Positions 1 through 11,886 of a stretch of 64,000 bases of DNA are shown here, in pieces. Positions within the stretch are counted from its first letter, which is position 1. Each line of letters starts with the position of its first letter. Source of the DNA: Omphalotus guepiniiformis. Lineage: Eukaryota > Basidiomycota > Agaricomycetes > Agaricales > Omphalotaceae. Both the position numbers and the translations under genes were made by a program. The DNA lies in NCBI GenBank assembly GCA_028554645.1, contig JAQOOI010000064.1:1922001-1986000 (forward strand), given 5' to 3'. The notes below the pieces were generated by a model. It was not told the origin of the DNA. It saw only the letters and a program-made list of their open reading frames with translations, and did no database searches.

Positions 1-112
1 ATCGTGTCAATAACGCAACGCGATAATTATGTAAGCGAGAATAAGTATTTGGTGTTGTTGTGCTTGCGCGTATTTCGCACAGTCGCACTTCACTTGGTCA
101 GTTTACACGTAA

Positions 113-1655
113 ATGCTTCCAGAGGCTATATTATGGCTCGTTAACGCTGCTCTCGTTCTTGCAGAGTCAAGGCTGCAGCTTCCTTTGAATTCTGTACTAT
201 CATTCTCTCCTCAAAATTCTTCAGACTCGTTGTTCTTTTCACTTCCTCCTGCGCAGAATCTTTCGATATCTGTGGCACTATGTTCTGGAACAATAGGGTC
301 ATCTTCAGCGCGTTTCTTTGTTACGAACAGCTCTACGGTGGTTGATCCAGGACCGGACGGTGGAACAGATGTATTCGAGATACTTACGGAGGGTGGTCTA
401 GGCATCTTCTCTGGTCCTTTCAACGACGGGGGAGTTCTAGCGGTCGACAGTGCTGCTTCGATACCCTTCCAAGTTGGGGCTTCGGATAGCGGTGAGTGTC
501 TATACGAGTTGAGATATGCCTCAATTTCATCAAACACTTTGCAGGGCCAATCTATGAAGTACTAGATGACTTACCTCTACTGGGAGATACAACTTCGAAT
601 CAAGCGATACTCTTCTCACCGCCTTTTGACCCACCCTTGGTGTCAGATCCTACTTATCCAAATTACACACTGTCTCTACCTAGCACCTCCCTTCCATCTC
701 CACCCTCCTCTTCACCCAATTTCTCACTCATAATTGCGCCTACCTTGTCTCAGAATTTGACGACAATGCAACAGACTGCTTGTATGATATCGGGACAGCC
801 CTCAAGCGGCACAATCGCAAATGAGAGTCTATGGTTACGAGATTCTGACGGGTGGAGAACGCAGTGGCTCGTGTCAGGGCTTGTACCCTCAACGAATTAT
901 ACTGTATACGTAGTTCAGGACGATAGGAAGCTCAGTGGGCCGATATATTTCACTACAAAGTCCGGTGAGAATAAATCTTGCCTCAGTACCTGTTATTGTA
1001 TATCTAATGTTCTTCTTAAGCATCGTTCTCATGCCCACTGGCCGCCTCTCTTCCCTATTGCCCTGGGGTATCATACGCCGTACCTCTTCCACATCCAGAC
1101 TCTGAATTGTCCGTGTACGACAGCACGAATATCCCTCCTTCTATTTCTGATCCATTACAGAAATATTTCTCCAACTTCACGACGACACTTACCACTTTCG
1201 CATGTGGGAGGGACTATTACTCTCCGTTGAAAACGTGCGCCGATTGTCAACGTGAATATTTCAAGTGGCTCTGCACTATCAGCTTTCCCCGTTGCGGTGA
1301 GGAGAACTCCGCAACTACATCAACTTCATCTACTGCAGCCTCCACAGCCACTACGGCTCCTCAACAAATCTTCTCCGCTCTTCAACCTCAGTCGACAACT
1401 GCCTCTCCCCGAAATCCGAACTTCCCATCACTTAATATGTCATACACCGTGCTCCTGCCGTGTATTGAAGTTTGTCAGGCCGTCGACAGAGCATGTCCCT
1501 ACTTCTTGGGCTTTACTTGTCCCTTGGCGCAGTTTAGTTCATCTACAAGCTATGGTGTAGGATACATCGATGGGGCTCTGCCTGATCAGGAAGGATTGGG
1601 TACGACTGGGACTGCACAGGATAGGTTTGGAAACATCTGGTGTAATAGTTTATGA
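113..1655 (+). CDS. MID1: Stretch-activated calcium channel subunit Mid1
   Basis: Regulatory subunit of the fungal high-affinity calcium influx system, working with the pore subunit Cch1 at the plasma membrane. I read three exons: 113-491, 545-964 and 1021-1655, joined by introns with GTGAGT and GTGAGA donors; these sum to 477 codons. The protein starts with a hydrophobic signal-like segment (residues about 3-18), then an N-glycosylation-rich extracellular part with many NxS/T sites. The C-terminal half is cysteine-rich, including CADCQREYFKWLC, CIEVCQAVDRACPYF and the end WCNSL, the pattern that defines Mid1. Exon 3 opens with FSCPLAASLPYCPGVSYAVP, which also fits the family and confirms the second splice. 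Length is close to other fungal Mid1 proteins. It ends about 320 bp from the convergent mannosidase gene. Identification is by recognisable motifs, not by search. Confidence 0.85.
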
Positions 1656-1975
1656 GGTGCTCGCGGGATTGGATCTATTGTTTGCCGTTCTATATCTGTA
1701 ATTTATACTCGCTTGTTTACCGCCCGATTCAGGGCTTTCGGAATTTGGCCACTCAGTTCAACGGAGGAAAATATAACACTCATGTAGATTCATCCCCTCC
1801 TGGGGGAATATATCCAGGTATCATACTACAACAGACATAGTACAAAATGAACAATTCAGTCGTCGTTCACGCTCAACCGTGCACCGTCGATATCAACCCA
1901 GCTTCCCCGCCTAAGCCTGGCACGAAAACAAGAATTAAAATTTGAACAAACCATAAGAACAGGAACACTATACAC
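1656..1975. other. Convergent intergenic gap, MID1 / AMS1
   Basis: The 3' ends of two convergent genes face each other here. I see no ORF worth calling. A short inverted repeat, ATTC..CCCC / GGGG..GAAT around 1788-1812, could fold as a hairpin in the MID1 3' UTR. Nothing else stands out. Confidence 0.5.
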
Positions 1976-4900
1976 TTACTTTTTCTGGCTGCCAGTGCCC
2001 TTGCTTTTCAAGACAAGTTTCAGAGTCTTTACCTCGAAACCACGGAAGTTCAAGTTGAGAACTGGTCCTTGCATCGAGTCGACATCCATGAGTTTCAGCT
2101 CCTCTTCATCATCCTCAAGGAGATTAGTAATAAAAGCCTTTTCCACCGAGAATCGGTCACTGATTCTCAGTCTAACTTTCGCATGTCCCCCAAATGCTTC
2201 ATACAACCGAGCGACCAGTGTAGTAGTTGAAGATGAAGATGCGCCATCAAAGTCATCGTACTCGCCACGCTTGATGGTCTCCAAGAATACGTTTTGCGCG
2301 TTGTGTACCGTAAAGGATGGATTGCTATTGAAGGACGCGGCGAATGCTCCTTGTTCCGCGGGAATGTAGCGCACTAGATTGAGTTGATTGAATGAGCAGG
2401 AGGAAGGGTAGTAAACGATTACATCAAAACGCACTGCGTAACGGAGAATTAAAAAGTTGCGCAGCCCTAGGGACATCTGATTCCAAAAAGTGTCCTTCAT
2501 GAGGCATGACTGCCCAGGAAAATTCGTGCTTGCCTATTTATTCGTCATTACTCCACACGAAGACACCTTTCAAGGAAATACGCACCCTGATCTTGTTCAG
2601 CGTCAGGGGCTGTAGCAGCTCTGAGCAGCGAGATACGCAAGATGTTTCCTTGACATGCGAAGCCATACTTAGACTCAGAGAGAATGGCGACACCGTAGCC
2701 GTATTCGCTAAAGTCAGCATACTGGAGGGAGCCAAAACCAATGGGTCGTTGAAATATCTAACTGTGAATTGCAGTCGCATACCTTGTGACCGCAGACCTC
2801 GAACTGCAACACGCTCAATGAAAGAGTAGACGAAGATCACCAAAGTTTCACATTACCTTAGCCATATCCCAAGTTGTATTTTTATGGGTAGGTCGTTGAA
2901 CGTAACCAAATTGAGTTTCGTAGTATGCGTTGTCATTATGAATGTCCAGAGGCAATTCAACTGCGCACGAATAAGGGGCGTATGACATGGCCATATATAA
3001 GGACTTACATTTGAGGAACTCATGGCGTTGATGCCAATCGACTTTGGCATCAAAGGTAAACATGGAACGAGAATTAGGTTTGACGGTGGCTACACAGGAG
3101 CGAAGGAATGTCAGCAAAATATTTCTGATAACTTCGCACAACACGCACCGCCGACCGCATCCAAGGAAATCTAAGACAATTTTCACTAAGCACTCGAGCT
3201 GATTTGCCTGAAGCATAAAACTTACGAGAACACTGATCGTACTCTTGTCATATTTCACTTCTGCTTGAACCGAGGCTCGAAGCGGGCCGTGAGCGACGAC
3301 GGAGATGTTAGTGAATGCCAGAGGACGGGGAGTCTCTAGGTGATGAATTTCAACGTCTGCGGGACTCTTCAATATCAGTGAGTTGATAGAAATCAGTATT
3401 TGGGCGTACCCCAAGCATCCCAATAGTTTGGACGGTCTTCAAAGATAACCAAGCCACCAGTCGAGCCTGGTGCAATCAACTCCCGTCTAACAGCACAGCT
3501 GAGCTTCAGTCCTTCTGCATAGTTCAATACACTCACCCAAGCTGCACATCAAGCAAGCTAGTAATCCTGCCATTCAAGATAGTCATCTGCACACTTGAGT
3601 TGCGCAAGACAAAATGGTCAGATCCATTCGTATATGCTGTGAATCCTCCCGTTAAAGCGACCGCTATTCCATAATTCCTAGATGAAACTGACCAGATGTG
3701 TGCAAAGAGCCAATGCTATTGTGCACCGAGGCATCAAGTACGCCGTTGTCCATGATGGCGTATCCAATCCTTCCGTCGCCATCTGTTTGCGCGATGGCCG
3801 ATTTCAAGCCATTCGATGCACCGGCCAGAGGAACCTTTACAACTTCTCTGCGTTGGATAAATGTGGTATTGAAACCTATAATCTGATTCAGCGAAGTATT
3901 GGACGCGAGCTTAGTCTCCGGTGTCAGTGGATGAGAGTCGGGTAATAGGATTTTGAAGGCTTCTTCCATGAGAGCTTTGCCATCTTTACTAATTTGCGCG
4001 TAGAGCTCTTCGGCGTCATCATATACCATGCCAATAGAAATGGTTCAGTGCATATTAGATGTCTGGATATCGCAAGCACCTACATAGCAGATCCGGGAAG
4101 GACATCATGGACTTGCAGCTCAACGTAAGTGGAGAAGCACGACGTGAGCGCGAAAGATGAGGCTTACATTGATTTAGTAGTAGTTTCTCCCAACAGTCAT
4201 CAATATGCTTCTTGGGGTAAGTATATTCTTTTGATTTGATGATTGACGCTAAAGTCGCTACATGCTACAGGAAGCTATCAGTCAGCACAAGGAATCTTTA
4301 TTGGAATGAAGGCTCAACCTCGAGATCCCGAAGCAGTATCTCGGAATGGCGATTTCCTTTCTTTATAGACCCTAAAGCATTGAGTGATCAGGACACAGCG
4401 ATTCCTTGGAGAGTCATTATAATCACCATGTGACGTGTATGTTCCTCGGTGGAACTGCCAGACAGTTAGCTGTAGCCTTGCCTGAAAAATCAGTGGAACG
4501 AACTTCGAGGTATAGCTCGCCGTGCCTGTACAAGACATGATATGAGCTTTGGCATGAAGCTGAAGAAACAGCGACCCACCAATTGGGCAGCCTTTTTCCC
4601 ATTTCAGTTGTCTCAGCCAGATGGTCAAAGAACTCATCTACTGAATGGCCCATATTTACAGGAGGCAAATCCCGTGAATTATTGGTGGCAGCACGAATAC
4701 GTCGGAGCTGGATGAACCAAAATTGTCAAGACCCAGTTTCAAGGGCACTGATAGGCGTTACTCGCATTTTCCAGCATCTTTGCCAGAGGACCACCTCCGC
4801 CGTCACCGTTTCCAAACACGAGCAAAGAAGTATCAGAGGATTCCAAATTCTTGACAACCAGGTGAATTCACGAAAACTGGCAGGAGATACAAGACGTATA

Positions 4901-6879
4901 CCTTGTGATTAGTCAAACCTTTTTGCACGTCACCCACAGAGGCTTGAGCGGTGTAAGTGTCGACTATCGTAAAATGAATGTAAGGTTTTACAAATACGAG
5001 TACGTCTGACTGTAAAACAAACCTGGGGTCATATGACAAAGGACTTGAGAACCGTCAATTCCAACCCAATTGAAAGTTGAATGGGGGAACACATTGCTAT
5101 GCAAGGCTGAACAAAGCGAAGGCTGATATTGAATGCAATCGTACGTACATGTTATTCCTGGGTAAGGAAAGTGTCAATGACAATACTCTCGTGGAGGGAA
5201 TGAGAAGACAAACCAGCTCAATTTCTGCGTGAAGAAATACTTCATTCCGGCACCACGAATGAGTTGTGGATATGCCCCAGTCAATCCAAACGAGTCCGGT
5301 AGCCAAGCAGTGTCGCAGCGAATGCCAAAATTTTCCTTGAAAAACTTCTGCCCAAAGACGAACTGTCTTACGAGTGCCTCTCCACTAGGCATATTGCTGT
5401 CGTTTTCGACCCAACTTCCACCAACGGGATGAAACTTGCCTGCCAAGATTTGTTCCTTAACGCGTTCAAAAAGTGGTGGATAGAGTTGCTTTAGCCACTT
5501 GTATTGCTGAGCTTGAGAACAGGCAAATCTATGCTCGGGATAGCGCTCCATAAGGTCTACTTGAGTAGCCCATGAACGGGCAACCTTTTGCTGAGTAACG
5601 CGGTAAGGCCAAAGCCAAGCAGTATCAATATGACAACTAGAATCTTGTCAGGATGAAATGCGCAAGGGTCGAAAAGAGAAGACTTACTGTCCAATGCCCC
5701 ATATCTGAGCCTTCTTGTCATCCTGATAGATTTCCTCGCCCTTGTCCTGCCATCCCTCACCAAAAACTTGCTCGGCTAGCTTGCGACATCTGTGGATATC
5801 TGAAGCATCTCCACCATGGAACGCGTTCATGATCTCGTTTGCTACTACGAGAGCCTTGTTCTGCAAGCTACTGTTGCCGGGGAGAGTATCTACAATTTCT
5901 CGGAGAGCAGTGAAATCCCAGAGGAGATGCCAGGCTTCCTGGTTAGGAACGACGAGGTCAGCAGATGCAAGAGAGAAGTATCTGTTCATCTACAGTCCAA
6001 AAGGTGAGCTACACTCCTATACGACCGACAGCGGTGCAGCTTACATCGGGAGGTGCAATCGTGTCTCCATTCCATGGTACGCCGAACATACCATTGCAGC
6101 TGGATTCGATGACGAACTCATGCGTCCCTTGCTGTCGGGCTTCCATAGGAATTATGTATTCAACTCTGCGGTCACCCCCATAGCCTCCAGTTATTCCTAA
6201 GACGATTTACCTATCAGCATTGCACCGTCGCTCGAGAGAATGGTTTCCAGACCTTGTAACGGAGTACCGTCAGTGGTGTATATCATAGCCTCACATCCTG
6301 GATCGAATTCGACTGGACTGAATTAGATGGATCGTCAATAACGACGTAAAGAGAGCACACCAACATTGGACGCGTTCGTATTGCTGCCAGTAGCCAGGGA
6401 TAGTGACAGAAACCTTCCACCAATGGTTCGTCTACTTTACGCATGAGTATACTTTCTGTAGCACAACTTCGGAGAACCTGCTTACCCCTACATAAAGAAT
6501 CTGTAAGTTCATCCATGTTACATTCCATTCTACTCACAAGATGGCCCAAATGAATCTCCTTTCTTCGCTGGCCGAAATTTCTGCTTCATTGCTTCCTCAA
6601 AACTCGGCTTTGTAAGTCCTGGGGCACTCCAGCTGAACCGGTCGGTCTGTGTGAATTCATATTCCCCAGACAGTCATTGGAAACATACACTTGGAGCTTC
6701 ACGAACTCAACATTGTCAAGTTTGTGCGTAAACAATACCGACGATAGGTTGACGTCTGCGAAATGACCGCCGTTGAACGTTCCAAGCCTGTTCTGGGTTA
6801 GGCTTTTAATCCATTTTGCTCCTGAGCCGTGGTTAAGTTGTGCGTAGGACTCCGTCCCATAACGATGATTGCAGCTCAT
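1976..6879 (-). CDS. AMS1: Alpha-mannosidase, GH38, Ams1-type (vacuolar)
   Basis: Zinc-dependent glycoside hydrolase that trims alpha-mannose from free oligosaccharides; in yeast Ams1 reaches the vacuole by the Cvt/autophagy route. The gene is split into many exons. In order I can read: the N-terminal family signature ([21 protein letters not shown], then [39 protein letters not shown]); the zinc-site motif [10 protein letters not shown] near 5600-5635; [21 protein letters not shown]; and the nucleophile region TAWLPDSFG near 5290-5320. A beta-rich C-terminal domain ends ..[22 protein letters not shown] chose the ATG at 6879 ([18 protein letters not shown]) because the family begins just ahead of the KWIKxLTxxR block; the longer reading frame upstream has only a GTG. 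Catalytic motifs are intact, so it should be active. I did not fix every intron border. Confidence 0.9.
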
Positions 6880-7537
6880 TCTTACGATAGTAATAGTGAG
6901 CGTTAGTCCGAGCGCAGGACCGCAGTTTGCCTCCACGCTAACAATGTTTCCCCCGGCCCAACTACGGCCCGGAAATCGTACGCATCTTATCTAGGAAATA
7001 CCTCTCTATACATTCAGAATGGATTGTAGGTAAGTGTGCATGCAAGAGGCCTTGAGCCCCGTAACATGAGATGCAATAGTTGCAGTAATGCGAAGTAGGC
7101 CTTAAGCCTACGTATACGAGTACGATGAGAAATCCTAAATCGCTACAAAATATGTAATTTCGTGAAACACTAGAAGCAAAGAAAAGAGGTATGGGCACCA
7201 ATGCCGGGACACAAGGTAGGAAGTGGAATGAGACGACAGTGAGGAACAACATGCAGCATTGTATTGTATGAGATGTGTATGCAAGTGAATATATGGCAAG
7301 TGAACAATGTGAACGAGAATGGAACATGAACATATGCGTGACATGGTCCTAGATGTAACTATTGGCCGTGAGCCAGAAAGATAATTGACGCAAATCAAAA
7401 TGTCGCGTCGGTGATGCCAGTAAAAAGACAGGGAGAAGACACCAAATTATTTCATGGAGTACACGATACTAAGACAGTAGAATGGAAGGTTACGAATCAA
7501 ACGAAGAAGAAAAAACCAGGAAAACGAAAAATTAGGG
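6880..7537. promoter_or_regulatory. AMS1 upstream region
   Basis: These 658 bp hold the presumed promoter of the mannosidase and the 3' end of the nucleoporin gene, both on the minus strand. Two minus-strand ORFs (6962-7333 and 7135-7398) overlap in different frames, are rich in Cys/Phe/Tyr/His and look like chance reading frames. No repeat or motif stands out. Confidence 0.4.
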
Positions 7538-10500
7538 TCACCGCTTTCGTCTATTAGGCAACTTCTTGATCTGCCGAGCGTCTGTATTCGTTGGTGCAGC
7601 GCCAATGGTGAAAAGGTTTCCGCCTCCCGAGTTCCCACCGCCGAAGCCAGAACTGGTGGCACCGAACGCAGCTGCCCCTGGAGACCCAAACCCGCTAACG
7701 CCGGAAGGTTGAGGTAGAGTGGTACTCGGAGTAGCTGGTGATGCTGGCTGGGAACCAAAACCAAAGGGGTTCGCTGTAGAGGAGGCAGACGCCCCCCCGA
7801 ACGAAAACGAGGGTGTTTGTCCAAACGTCGATGGACTATTAGGTGCCGATCCACTTTGAGCTTGACCGAAGGGGTTTGTTGTCGAATTGTTATTTGAGAC
7901 CCCGAACATGAAGGGCGAATTGTTTGCAGCAGGTGCTGGAGTTGACGGTCCAAAAGTAAAGGACCCGGTAGTTGAAGGCCGCGGTGGTTCATCAGCTGTC
8001 TGAGGGCGTGCAAAGCCGAACGGTGCAGAGGAAGTGGAGGACTGTCCAAATCCACCGGCACCAAAGGGTTTACTCTCCGACTTCTGGTCAGTTTTCATAC
8101 CTCCGAAATTATTAGAGGTAGAGGACGTTGGTCCAAAGGAGAATCCAGTAGAGGCTGGGTTGGTACTGCTGGCATTCTGCCCAAAAAGTGATGATGAGGA
8201 GTTGAATGAGAAGCCACCAATGGAAGGTCGAGGCTCCGCAGGTTTATTGACCTGGACTTCTCTAGTAGGGCTCTCCTCCATTCTAACTTCCTGAACTTGA
8301 TTGGGGGGCGTGACAGGCCGTGTAGGGGTAGCTGCACCAAATGAAAACGGTTTTGAAGCGTTGTTAGCGCTCGTCGCGCCGCCTACAAAAGCGAAGGGTG
8401 AATTCGACGCAGCAGGTGTTGACGCAGATGGCCCGAACATGAAAGGGGGGGCCGACTTGTTTCCGCTTTCTGGGTTGCCGGAGGAAGGTGCACTGAAGGG
8501 CGACTTCGGTCGCTCGGATTTCTCACTTTGGCTGAAAGCAAATGAAGGCCCTAGAGACCCATTCCCGAAAGAAGGCTTGGAAGCTTCAAAATTATTGGTC
8601 GCACCGAACAGAGGTTTTGGCGTGTCGACAGAACTGTTCGAAGTTGATGGCTGGCTAAACGAGAATGGGGCCGAAGGGGCAGATTTTGACGCCTCACTGC
8701 TACCACCAAACAGAGTTGACGCCGGTGCTGAGGTCGAGAATGAGAAAGGAGTAGGAGCTTTAGTTTCGCCAGCTGGAGCGTTAGATGTAGTTCCGCTGCT
8801 AAAGCTGAACGGAGAAGCTACTTTAGGTGCAGTATCAGCCGGAGCACCAGATGCAAAGCTGAAAGGTGTAGGGGGTTTCAGCAAAGGATCAGCCGAAGCA
8901 CTAGATGCAGATGTGTCGCCCGAACCGAACGGAGCAGCTGCTTTAGGAGCAACGTTAGCCGCAGACGGTTCTGCAAAACTGAATGGTGTAGAAGCCTTGG
9001 GTCCGACATCAGTTGTGGGTGTGCTATTAAAAGTCAACGGCGTAACAGAATGACCAGATGTCGGCTGCAACTGTGCATTCTCCACAGGTTTCTCAAATGA
9101 GAACAACGAAGACGTCGGTTTGGTCTCTGCTGTAGGTTGAGACTGACCACTGACAGCAAAGAGGGGTGGCTGAGTAACACTTTTCTGGGCAAAGTCAGGT
9201 GGTGGCGTTAGAACCGGTGCACTAGGAGTGAATAATGGTGGCGGTTTGGTTTGCCCGCCAAGACCGAAAGAGGGTGTTACATTGTCTGACTTTCGCTTCT
9301 CACCCTCCCAAGAAGAATTTCCGCTGTTCTGAATCGGGGCCGCAGGGCTAGAGGGGATAGTAGGAGGCGCCCAAGAAGAGGTTGCAGCAGCAGAAGAAGG
9401 AGGAGGAGGAGGTTGCGAAGCAAGAATCTTGCTGGAAGCGAAAAAGTCAGGTATCTTTCTTTCCGTCTCGGAAGACTCTGCCGGGGTGGGAGCTGCTTTG
9501 AGTTCCCCCATAGAAGACTGGACTGAAGGCGTTCCAAATAGCGTCCCAGAGCCGGATGGAGTAGTGAAGATGGGCCCAATTGAGGGAGTCGTAGCTTTCA
9601 TGCCTGATTCTGTAGAAGATTCAGTAGATCCAGATGCAGGCGTGGTGGCGACAGTAACTGCGGGTAAGCTTGGATTACTCAAGGCGAACGGCAGTGAAGG
9701 AATAGGAGGCTCCTTCGCATTTGCAGCGTCGTGTTCGATGGGCTTTGTCTGCAAAAGACAAGGATGATGATGATGAGAAATTCTATGACTTTCAATAGAC
9801 GACGAACTCACGTCTTTGGCGAAACTGAAACCAGAAGGGATTTCAAATACAGGAACCTTCTTAGCCGCTTCTTCGAGCAACTCCATATCTTGCTTCGTTT
9901 CATCGGAAACCGAATCCTGCTCATCTTCATATATAGCAGAAAACTTCTTCGTAGGCCGGCTAAGGTGTGAACGAGCAGCCCTGCCAACTCTTAACGAAGA
10001 CTGGGGAGCAGCTCTGCTGGTCGACGGAAATGCTGCAACATTGAACGTATCCTTTTCTTTGAGCGGAGGCAAAGGAAGAGGGACTTGGGCAACTGATTTC
10101 TTAACTGCTTTATGCGCCTCAACAGTTGGCACCACATCTTCATCCATCGAATCATTACCCCTCTCAGGTTCTGTATTCTCTTCACCCTCAACGTCCTTGG
10201 CTTTCGCCAACCTCTTCTTGATTCCAGTAGTGCCAGCGTAAGGCTTCGTTTCATTATGCTCCTTCATTTTGTCTTTATTTTTTTTGTCCCGCTTCCCGCG
10301 ACTCGGACGATCATGATCTCCCATTAAAATAAGCGGATGTTTACGGGAAAACATATCAGTAACATTGGAAGCTGAGACAGTCGCGGCAAGGCCATTGGAC
10401 ATTTTCGACCGAATTCGAGTTGGAATCAGCGGGGTCTTGTAGAACTCAAGCTCCTGCAGTGCGCGCTCGGAAGCAGCGGCCTCTGAATCAACTACGGGAG

Positions 10501-11498
10501 GAAGAAAGGGGTTAGAGAATGTCGCCAAAATGCAAAAAAAGAAAGAAAAAAAAAGACTCAACTTCCCTCGGTGTAGCTCCGAACAAAAGAGTACGTTGTC
10601 GTGTCGGAGATCGCACATGTGGTGAATTTAGGGCATTGAACAAAAACAAGAAAGAATAGCGACTTGAACTCACATGTCTCTGAGATTCTACCAGAGAGCC
10701 TAAAGTAGCCACTGGCTTCGGCTGTGGCTCCGAAGTGTGACTAGGGCCACGTACGAAGATTGGGTTTGACTTGAGCGCCGTAAGGGGGGGCGGCTCAGAA
10801 GCGTCACGATGTGGCTGGGGAGTCAGAGAGCTACGCATGCGGAAGGAGGGGCGACCTGTCATGGGCGGCAGAGAATGATCTCGCGAAGTAAGCAACGACA
10901 CTGGTCGCATACTGATATCAGTGTCGAGAGTACTGGCCGAGGGGATAGATTTCATTGAGATATCACGAGCGAGGGGACGAGGCTGCTGAACAGGAGCGGA
11001 ATCAATGCTCATATTTCTCGAGAAATTGGTACGCAGAGGAGAGAGTGTGGAACGGGCATGACGAGCAGAAGAGTCCGATAACGTTGTGGGTGGTAGAGAG
11101 ATCGAGGCTGAACGACCGGGAGGATTATTCGATAAATAATGACTGCCGTTCTGCTGAAAAACAGAGCGAGGAGGATCAAGGTAAGCCGCTGAGGCACTGC
11201 GAGGTGGAGGTGAAGGGACGGGACTTCGAACGCGCATGCGCTTCGCAGGAGCAGGGCCATCTTCCACAATGTCATTGTTATCAACAGCTCCATTGACAAT
11301 CCTTCTTCGTTTTGTGGAAAAGTCGTCCGAGTCCTCGAATTCTTCCGCATTACCAGTGAAAAGCCGCGCGAAAGGCGCGGCGACGAAATTTTTGATGCTG
11401 CCCAGAAGAGACGAATTAGAGCGAACGAGAGGTTTCCGCTGAGAGTGACCCTTTCTCATGCGCATATCTCGACCGCTCGGGGTTGAAACAGGAATCAT
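7538..11498 (-). CDS. FG-repeat nucleoporin, Nup1/Nup153-like (nuclear basket)
   Basis: Nuclear pore protein whose disordered Phe-Gly repeats bind transport receptors. From the ATG at 11498 (MIPVSTPSGRDMRMRKGHS) there is a basic stretch, then LLGSIKNFVAAPFARLF (residues about 31-47), which looks like the membrane-binding amphipathic helix of Nup1/Nup60/Nup153. The middle is Ser/Pro-rich. From about 9700 down to 7600 there are dozens of FSF, PFSFG, LFG and FGF repeats. The C terminus is strongly basic (ARQIKKLPNRRKR), as in Nup1, where this end binds importin-beta. Total length is near 1,270 residues. A 63-nt intron (9749-9811) keeps frame and has no stop. At least one more intron lies between about 10490 and 10670, but its borders are unclear. 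A longer frame to 11540 starts only with GTG. Which basket nucleoporin it matches is an inference. Confidence 0.8.
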
Positions 11499-11886
11499 CT
11501 TCAAGCTGGCAGCAGCAGCGATGGACGACGGTGACCGCACTGGTGAAGGTAAAGCTTCGGCTCCGTCGCTGTGACCCTAACATGTGACTCCGAGTCACAA
11601 CTACGTAACATCATTCTATGTAAGGATCACTGTTTTCTGATATTTTTTGTATCACTTACATATGTACATCAGCGATGCTATGCGAAATAATAAGCGAAAA
11701 TTCGAGTTGGATTCTCTTGCATTCCAGTGACATTTTCCAGTACGGAATGCAAATTTCAAACCCCTGTAGTATTCGCACGACGTCGAAAACATGGCAGCGT
11801 GCAATAATCATTGAACGATATACTGTACACACATACATACATAGTACAAAAAAACGGGCGTTATAGATATATTCATATAGCTACCA
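11499..11886. other. Gap between nucleoporin start and phosphatase stop
   Basis: This holds the nucleoporin promoter (with the palindrome listed separately) and the 3' UTR of the phosphatase gene. No coding region is supported. Confidence 0.4.
11584..11598. promoter_or_regulatory. 15-nt palindrome in nucleoporin promoter
   Basis: GTGACTCCGAGTCAC is a perfect inverted repeat around one central base, 86 bp upstream of the nucleoporin ATG. It holds two facing TGACTC half-sites, as bound by bZIP factors of Gcn4/AP-1 type. Function is inferred. Confidence 0.35.

Noticed and set aside
6962..7398. Overlapping minus-strand ORFs upstream of AMS1
   Set aside because: Two frames are open over the same AT-rich sequence and neither shows protein-like features or splice context.
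8301..9053. Long plus-strand ORF (250 aa) opposite the nucleoporin gene
   Set aside because: It is antisense to the FG-repeat exon; the repeat composition keeps the opposite strand open. No domain is seen.
9749..9811. In-frame retention as the default coding sequence
   Set aside because: The borders GTGAGT and TTGCAG are canonical and the sequence is unlike the flanking protein; treated as an intron that might be retained.
10512..10618. N-terminal extension of the downstream nucleoporin frame
   Set aside because: It is rich in Phe runs from a T-rich intron; the true junction with the upstream exon lies in this region but cannot be fixed by eye.
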